From: an uncultured Acidobacteriota bacterium
Lineage (GTDB): Bacteria; Acidobacteriota; Terriglobia; Terriglobales; Acidobacteriaceae
NCBI GenBank assembly: GCA_903832475.1
Contig: CAILBQ010000123.1
Location: 1 to 10,612 of the forward strand
Length of the DNA: 10,612 bases
Direction of reading: 5' to 3'
Shown one piece after another: positions 5,845-10,612 of the stretch (within the stretch, counting starts at the first letter, position 1; each line of letters opens with the position of its first letter). Made by a program: the position numbers and the translations under genes. The notes beneath the pieces were generated by a model that was given only the letters and a program-made list of their open reading frames with translations, did not search any database and was not told where the DNA came from.

Positions 5845-8679
5845 TTACCAGGTGAGGGTGATGGTGAGGGTTTGCCAGCCTTGGCCGGGGGGGAAGTGGA
5901 GGTCAATCGCGTTGGGGGTGAATGCGGGACCTTCTTTCGAAGTGGGAGAAGCGCCTGATTTCTTGGTCGCATCCACTCGCACGTTGCCTCCAAAAACGGC
6001 TTTCGCACCGTTCACCGGATTCGACAACGTAATCTTCGGCTCAATGGAGGGCCGATTGATCCTGAGTTTGAGTTGGGCGTCTGCACCGGGCTGACCTTCG
6101 GCCTTGAGAGTCAGACTCCGAGGTTCGTAGTCGGCAGACAGGATCTTGGTTTGCTGAGGCCTGTCTCCTGGAGTGGGAAGGGTATGGTCCGCAATGCTGA
6201 CCTCGACGGCAGGTAGGGGAATGGAAAGAAGTGGAAGGTCTTTCAGCGACCCCCTTGGAACGTTCGCGCCGGCAATGTTGGACTTCAGGGTGAGTAGAGG
6301 TTTGACCTGCGTGTCTTCCGACGAGTTTATGGCAGGGCCGTAGATGGTCCCGCCTACAATCAGGGCCTCTTTCTCGCGGGTAAACACGAGATTTACGGTG
6401 TGGTTGCCGAGATGGATGTCGTTCACCGCGGCGTGGTCCCAGTTGGCGGGGAGGTGGGGGTTGACGGTGATGGTGTTGGAGGCGGCGTCGAGGTTGATGC
6501 CGAAGAGGCCGCGGAGAGTGGGCGTCAAGACCATGGCGCTGGACCAGAGTTGGTGGCTGGTGCTGCGGCCCATGGGGACGTAGAAGTCGCCGGATAGGAG
6601 TTCGGTGACGGCGCCGGGGTCCTGGGCCCAGGTGAGGTCGACGTTTTGCATGAGCATCTGCTGGGCGGGGAGGGGCTGGTTGGCGCGGTATTCGGCGAGG
6701 GCTCCCCAGCCGGTGAAGAGAGGCCAGACGGAGCCTTGGTGGTAGCTCATGCCGTCGTAAAAGGGCTCGGTGGTGGCGACGTCGCGGAGGCCCCAGTCGG
6801 TGGCGATGGTGGGGCCGGCCCACTGGGCGAGGCAGGCGGCGGGGTGGTCGAGAGCCGCGGAGCTAGCGGGGTTAGCGGAGACAGCGGAGCTAGATTGGTC
6901 CCACCAGGCGATGGAGGGGTACATGGTGCTCGCTTTGTCCATCGTGCCGTCGAGGTTGTGGCTGAAGGCGTAACAGCCTTTGGCGGGGTCGTAGTATTCG
7001 GATTCGATGAGGGTGTGGAGTTTGGCGGCGCGGGTGCCGGCGGCGGTGGCTTTGTCAGGGTTGCCCAGAGCGGACTCGATGGCGGCGAAGGCGGAGCTCG
7101 CTTGTTCGTCGAGGAGGGCGAGATAGACCTCCTGGTGGGGCTGGCCCTGGGGCCAGCTTTCGACCCAGCCGGTGCCCTGGCTGTTGTCGTAGATGCCGTC
7201 GTGGTCGGTGTCGGAGGTGGCGGCGGTTTCGAAGGCCCAGGCTTTTTCGATGGCGTCTCTGTGGGCTTTGAGGAAATCGGTGTCGCCGCTGGCGCGGTAG
7301 TAGTCGCGCATGGCCATGAGAAAGAGCGGGGTGGCGTCGGCGGCGGCGTACATGTAGGGGAACTGCTTCCAGTCGACGGAGGGGTCGGCGGCGGTCTGGG
7401 AGTATTCGTGCATGATTTTGCCGTCGTCGCGCTGGCGGGCGATGAGGAATTCGAGTTCGGAGCGGGTGAGGGCGAAGTCGCCGTAGCCGTTGACGGCGTA
7501 GAGGGTGTAGAGGGAGTCGCGGCCGAAGAACCAGCCGAAGCCGGGGCGGGCGGAGTCTCCGCTGGAGAAGTAGCCGGCGACGAGGGCGGTTTCCTGGGCC
7601 CTTTCAGGGGTGGCGTTGAAAGTGGCGGGGTGGGCTTTGAGCTGTTCGATGGAGACGACGCCCCAGCGGAAGGCTTCGTTGAGGGTCTTGTCGGGGGTTT
7701 CGATGGAGGTGGATTCGGACTGGACTTTGTCCCAGGCGGCGGCGTGGGCGGCGTAGAGGGCGGGGATCTGGGCGTTGAGGTCGGCGAGGACCTGGCCGAG
7801 GGCCTTGTTTTCGGAGGCTTCGCGAGTGGTGGAGACGGCCATCAGGAGGGGGAAGAATTTGGCGTTTTCGCCGCGGCCATCGCGTTTGGGGTCGTAGTGG
7901 AGGTGAAGCTCGAGGGGGTGCTCCTGGGGACGCTCCTGGTAGGGGGCGGCGATGCCGGGGGTGGCGGTGGGGATGGCGATGGCTCCGGCGACGTCGGGGT
8001 AGTCCATGTGGAGGGTGTAGTAACCTTCGCCGTCGAGCTGGTTGGGTTCGGCGGAGACGGTGGTGGGGGGATGGAAGGGCACCCAGTCAGGGCCGGGGAT
8101 GCCGTCGTTGCGCTTGGGCCACATCCAGCGCATTTCCGGGGTGAACCGGAAAACGAGGTCGATGGGGTGGTCGGAATCGATCTGGAAGAGGCAAATGGGT
8201 CCCGTCGCAGGAGAAGTCCCAGGTCCCAAAGACGGGACCTGGGGCACCCTTGGGTCGGGGCTGAACATGATCTGGCGGAGGGTGAAGCCGATGTGGCTGT
8301 AGGTGATGGTGGTGTGGTCAGGGCGGACTTCAATGTTGGCGGCCTGCTGGTTGACGTTGATGGGGACGGAGTAGCCCTGGATGTTGGCTTCGATGGTGAG
8401 GTGGCTGAGGAGCTTGATGGGGAGGATCCAGGACTCGAACTGGCCGTCCTGAGTGCCGACCAGGACGCCGCGAGGGCCGGCGACGGTGAAGGGCTGGACA
8501 GGCTGGACGGGGCGGGAGATGACCAGGTCGCCGGACGGGCCAGCTGGGGAACTGCCCTTGATAGGGAAGGGCGGGAGGGGAGTCAGAGTCTGGGCCTGGA
8601 GGGCTGGGGCGAGCGAGGAGACGAGGAGGAGAACGGCGGCGGAGAGAGGGAGCGGAGCGTGGGAGCGTAAGTAGTTCAT
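5845..8679 (-). CDS. Exported six-hairpin glycosidase, glycogen-debranching-enzyme-like
   Basis: A 944-residue exported protein. Residues 1-29 are a signal peptide (LSAAVLLLVSSLAPALQA, cleavage likely after A29). Residues about 35-330 look like a beta-rich N-terminal domain. Residues about 335-735 form an (alpha/alpha)6-barrel of the amylo-alpha-1,6-glucosidase/GH15-like clan, with the signature GWFFGRDS (FGRDS at 385-389), GTGWVESWP (E507, candidate general acid) and VTELLSGDF (E693, candidate general base). About 200 further residues form a beta-strand-rich tail I do not recognise. The likely role is release of glucose from alpha-linked oligosaccharides in the periplasm; a GH63, GH78 or trehalase-like specificity cannot be excluded. 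Oddities are an in-frame palindromic repeat (residues about 143-157) and a 9-bp minisatellite (residues about 597-608). The ATG at 8679 lacks a clear ribosome site, but the signal peptide supports it. A terminator separates it from the upstream receptor gene. Confidence 0.88.
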   Translation of the reverse strand: MNYLRSHAPLPLSAAVLLLVSSLAPALQAQTLTPLPPFPIKGSSPAGPSGDLVISRPVQPVQPFTVAGPRGVLVGTQDGQFESWILPIKLLSHLTIEANIQGYSVPINVNQQAANIEVRPDHTTITYSHIGFTLRQIMFSPDPRVPQVPSLGPGTSPATGPICLFQIDSDHPIDLVFRFTPEMRWMWPKRNDGIPGPDWVPFHPPTTVSAEPNQLDGEGYYTLHMDYPDVAGAIAIPTATPGIAAPYQERPQEHPLELHLHYDPKRDGRGENAKFFPLLMAVSTTREASENKALGQVLADLNAQIPALYAAHAAAWDKVQSESTSIETPDKTLNEAFRWGVVSIEQLKAHPATFNATPERAQETALVAGYFSSGDSARPGFGWFFGRDSLYTLYAVNGYGDFALTRSELEFLIARQRDDGKIMHEYSQTAADPSVDWKQFPYMYAAADATPLFLMAMRDYYRASGDTDFLKAHRDAIEKAWAFETAATSDTDHDGIYDNSQGTGWVESWPQGQPHQEVYLALLDEQASSAFAAIESALGNPDKATAAGTRAAKLHTLIESEYYDPAKGCYAFSHNLDGTMDKASTMYPSIAWWDQSSSAVSANPASSAALDHPAACLAQWAGPTIATDWGLRDVATTEPFYDGMSYHQGSVWPLFTGWGALAEYRANQPLPAQQMLMQNVDLTWAQDPGAVTELLSGDFYVPMGRSTSHQLWSSAMVLTPTLRGLFGINLDAASNTITVNPHLPANWDHAAVNDIHLGNHTVNLVFTREKEALIVGGTIYGPAINSSEDTQVKPLLTLKSNIAGANVPRGSLKDLPLLSIPLPAVEVSIADHTLPTPGDRPQQTKILSADYEPRSLTLKAEGQPGADAQLKLRINRPSIEPKITLSNPVNGAKAVFGGNVRVDATKKSGASPTSKEGPAFTPNAIDLHFPPGQGWQTLTITLTW
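6856..6891. repeat. Four 9-bp tandem repeats inside the glycosidase gene
   Basis: Four consecutive 9-base units follow the pattern (C/A)GCGG(A/G)GNN: CGCGGAGCT, AGCGGGGTT, AGCGGAGAC, AGCGGAGCT. Nine bases is three codons, so on the coding (minus) strand they encode SSA-VSA-NPA-SSA without shifting the frame. The stretch lies in a probable surface loop between WWDQ and the LDHPAACLAQWAGP segment. Confidence 0.7.
8217..8247. repeat. Palindromic interspersed repeat, copy 2, embedded in frame in the glycosidase gene
   Basis: CCCAGGTCCC (8218-8227) and GGGACCTGGG (8234-8243) are perfect 10-bp inverted arms around AAAGAC. The flanks TCCCA and TGGGGCAC match the intergenic copy at 5801-5830. Within the gene it encodes a Pro/Gly-rich insert (VPQVPSLGPGTS) between MFSP and TGPICLFQIDS, and the reading frame continues unbroken through it. 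Confidence 0.75.
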
Positions 8680-8789
8680 CGGCGGTCAGTTTAATGCATT
8701 TCGAGCGAGGTGTGACTTTTAACGTCTTCGAGGAGAGGCGTGCCGACGAGAAATACGGTTGCATCGCCGGCGGGGAAGTGGGGAGCAGG

Positions 8790-8824
8790 AAAAAGGCCGC
8801 CGCTCGGATGAGCGACGGCCTTTT
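8790..8824. terminator. Bidirectional intrinsic terminator after the TonB-receptor gene
   Basis: The arms AAAAGGCCG (8791-8799) and CGGCCTTTT (8816-8824) are perfectly complementary. After one C/A mismatch the stem continues with CGCTC (8801-8805) and GAGCG (8810-8814), around the loop GGAT. On the minus strand the GC-rich stem is followed by five T residues, and it begins 17 bases after the receptor stop codon. On the plus strand four T residues follow. This is a textbook rho-independent terminator and separates the receptor from the glycosidase gene. Confidence 0.92.
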
Positions 8825-8841
8825 GTGGGGAGGGCGGTTGG

Positions 8842-10612
8842 TTAGAAGGTGAACTTGGCTTCCAGCTCGGTGTTCCGGTTGCCGGACTTGTAGGCCAGGG
8901 TTCCGCCGCTGATTTCGGAGACATCAGCACTGAATCCGCCGTTGATGAAGGTGTTGGCATGGTTGAAGACGTTTATGAAGGTTGCGCTGATGTTCAGCCC
9001 ATAGCGGTCATGGAACTTGAAGTTTTTGGCCGCTCTCAGATCTTCTCCCCAGGTGCCAGGACCGTAGTACGAATTTCGGCGGTCCATCTTGGGATCGAAG
9101 CCGCCGCCGGCGATGGAGGCGCCTCCGGGGATCGGGGTGTCAGAGCAACCGCAGATAGGGTTGAGGAAATGGTTGTAGTTTGTCGTCAGATCGCCTTCGG
9201 GATCAGAGAAATATGCAGGGAGATCCTGGAAGGAGTAGGTGTTGGGACCGTAGGTGGAGCTGAGATCCGTGAGGTGCGAGTTGGTCTTGGGGCGGGCACC
9301 CGGGAAAGCGGTGCGTGGGCAGACGGTGTAGCCGAAATAGCAATCGTAGAGGGAGTAGGGATTGCCGGTCTGCGCATTGAAGTTGGTGCTGGCGATCCAG
9401 CCGCCCAGGAGGCTTCCGATCAGGTGATTGTTGTGCTTGAGGAAGGGAAGCTCGTAGATGATGCCCGCAGTGATGCGATGACGCACGTCGAAATCGGAGT
9501 TGCCGAGGTCAAGCGCGTGATCGTAAGGATCGAGGTAGCCGAGAACGGTACCGCCGCCGGCCGTGTTGTTGCCGTCAGAGAATGTGGAGCTGTTGTTATC
9601 GAGCGAGTGACCGAAGGTGTAATTGGCGATCGCCGTCAGACCGGAGTGGTGGAAGTTGTTGGAGCGGATACCCAGGTTCGCGGCTTCGTAGTAGCTGTCG
9701 CCGTCTGCACCGCGCCAGTTAATGTTGGAGTACTGCTGATTCAACCGGCTTCCGAAGTAGCCTGTGTCATCGAGATAGTTGTTGCCGGTGAAAAGGCGGT
9801 TAATGTTGGCAATGGTGTAGTTGTGGATGCCACGTGACCCGATATAACCGGCGGTGATCAGCGTGTTGGGCTCGAGCTGGTGCTCGAGGGTGAGGCTCCA
9901 GTTCTCCGCGTAGGCCGGCTTGATGTTGGGATCGACGGCGCGGAGAGTGGTGTTGGGCAGGCGTGTGGGCCCGATGGCGCTGCCGAATTCCCCGAGGTTG
10001 TTGGTGCTGAGCGGGGTCAGGCCGACCAGGGCGACTACAGCGTAGTTCGGCGGATTCTGGATGACGTTGAAGGTGACGTTGTTGAAGTTGCGCTCGTATG
10101 CGAGTGCAAAGCCGCCGCGCACGCTGGTCTTGCCGTTGCCGGTGAGGTCGTAGGCGAATCCGACGCGGGGGCCGAATTGCTTCAGGTTGAGATTCCAGAG
10201 GCGGCCGTTGGGCGAAGTCTCGCGGGTCTTGACAACACCGTCACGGATGTCCTGGAATTCATTGCCTTCGTTCGCCGGGAAGAAGTTGGCGTCCAGAGAG
10301 GCTCGTTGCGAATGCTGCGGTCCGTATACTTCCCAGCGCAGACCGGCGTTCAGGGTGAGGCGCGTGGTGGCCTTGTAGGTATCGGACACGTAAAGAGCGC
10401 CATCCTGGTAGCGGTTGCTGCGGGAGAAGTTTGGTGATGTGGCCGGAGTCTGGATTTGGCAGGCAGGGGTCACGATGTAAGCGCCGGTGTTGAGATCACG
10501 CGAGCAGGGGAAGACACCGTTAGGGTTGATGGCTTCTTCGACTTCGCCGACGTTGCCGTTGATGAAGTTGATCAAAGCGCCGTTGGTGCCGGCTTTCAGG
10601 GCGACGAAGGAG
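8842..10612 (-). CDS. TonB-dependent receptor (Oar-like), C-terminal beta-barrel part, 5'-truncated by window edge
   Basis: About 590 codons are visible; the frame stays open to the right edge, so the true start, signal peptide, carboxypeptidase-like domain and plug are outside the window. An internal TTG at 10575 is not the start, because the frame continues upstream as SFVALKAGTNGAL. The sequence alternates amphipathic strands rich in Tyr, Asn and Gly, with family-typical segments: LTLNAGLRWE, FGPRVGFAYD, PAYAENWSLTLEHQL, SDFDVRHRITAGIIYELPF, GPGTWGEDLRAAKNFKF and the near-terminal FINVFNHANTF. It ends in a terminal Phe (LEAKFTF), as outer-membrane barrels do for BAM recognition. It probably imports or binds oligosaccharides or peptides with TonB-ExbBD energy; the substrate is unknown. 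Several cysteines cluster in predicted loops. An intrinsic terminator follows directly. No SusD-like gene is visible. Confidence 0.92.
   Translation of the reverse strand, partial: SFVALKAGTNGALINFINGNVGEVEEAINPNGVFPCSRDLNTGAYIVTPACQIQTPATSPNFSRSNRYQDGALYVSDTYKATTRLTLNAGLRWEVYGPQHSQRASLDANFFPANEGNEFQDIRDGVVKTRETSPNGRLWNLNLKQFGPRVGFAYDLTGNGKTSVRGGFALAYERNFNNVTFNVIQNPPNYAVVALVGLTPLSTNNLGEFGSAIGPTRLPNTTLRAVDPNIKPAYAENWSLTLEHQLEPNTLITAGYIGSRGIHNYTIANINRLFTGNNYLDDTGYFGSRLNQQYSNINWRGADGDSYYEAANLGIRSNNFHHSGLTAIANYTFGHSLDNNSSTFSDGNNTAGGGTVLGYLDPYDHALDLGNSDFDVRHRITAGIIYELPFLKHNNHLIGSLLGGWIASTNFNAQTGNPYSLYDCYFGYTVCPRTAFPGARPKTNSHLTDLSSTYGPNTYSFQDLPAYFSDPEGDLTTNYNHFLNPICGCSDTPIPGGASIAGGGFDPKMDRRNSYYGPGTWGEDLRAAKNFKFHDRYGLNISATFINVFNHANTFINGGFSADVSEISGGTLAYKSGNRNTELEAKFTF

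Noticed and set aside
5335..5958. Plus-strand open frame of 207 codons spanning the kinase start, the intergenic region and the glycosidase end
   Set aside because: It overlaps two real genes antisense, has no domain-like sequence or ribosome site, and crosses the operator-like palindromes and a repeat.
6646..8670. Very long plus-strand open frame (674 codons) opposite the glycosidase gene
   Set aside because: It is Gly/Val/Glu-rich with no motifs or domain pattern, and it lies exactly antisense to a gene with clear family signatures. Long antisense frames are expected in high-GC coding DNA.
8842..10575. Treating the TTG at 10575 as the true start of the receptor gene
   Set aside because: The same frame continues without a stop to the window edge, and the receptor family needs about 500 more N-terminal residues (signal peptide, plug). 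The gene is truncated by the window.
1..10612. CRISPR array, integron, insertion sequence, tRNA or rRNA gene
   Set aside because: No regularly spaced repeats, transposase or integrase motifs, cloverleaf or conserved rRNA sequence could be seen on either strand.

Overview
The window is GC-rich chromosomal DNA that looks acidobacterial (class Terriglobia, a Granulicella/Terriglobus/Edaphobacter-like organism). This is inferred from gene content: an Oar-like TonB-dependent receptor next to an exported six-hairpin glycosidase, plus several short palindromic interspersed repeats of a style I associate with Terriglobia genomes. No 16S or other phylogenetic marker was available to confirm it. Five of the six genes lie on the minus strand. 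The one plus-strand gene is a small lysine-rich protein.

Layout from left to right: (1) 1-1082 (-), most of tgt, the queuosine tRNA-guanine transglycosylase, cut at its C-terminus by the window edge. (2) 1083-1595, a repeat-rich stretch holding a small basic protein gene (1203-1463, +) with a repeat-like hairpin element on each side. (3) 1596-5526 (-), a probable two-gene signalling operon. A membrane MHYT-PAS-PAS hybrid histidine kinase is transcribed first, and a receiver-EAL response regulator (predicted c-di-GMP phosphodiesterase) follows after a 79-bp gap. (4) 5527-5844, an intergenic region. It carries nested inverted repeats upstream of the kinase, including a 20-bp operator-like palindrome, and a palindromic repeat just beyond the end of the glycosidase gene. 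(5) 5845-8679 (-), a 944-residue exported glycogen-debranching-like glycoside hydrolase. (6) 8790-8824, a strong intrinsic terminator. (7) 8842-10612 (-), the C-terminal beta-barrel half of a TonB-dependent receptor that runs off the right edge.

How the parts may work together: the kinase and the REC-EAL protein form a natural sensor/effector pair, in which the MHYT membrane sensor would control c-di-GMP breakdown through phosphorylation. The receptor and glycosidase could act in oligosaccharide uptake and trimming, but the terminator between them suggests separate transcription. The most unusual signals are an interspersed palindrome carried in frame inside the glycosidase gene, a 9-bp in-frame minisatellite in the same gene, and the operator-like inverted repeats before the kinase. 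I see no CRISPR array, transposase, rRNA or tRNA gene.
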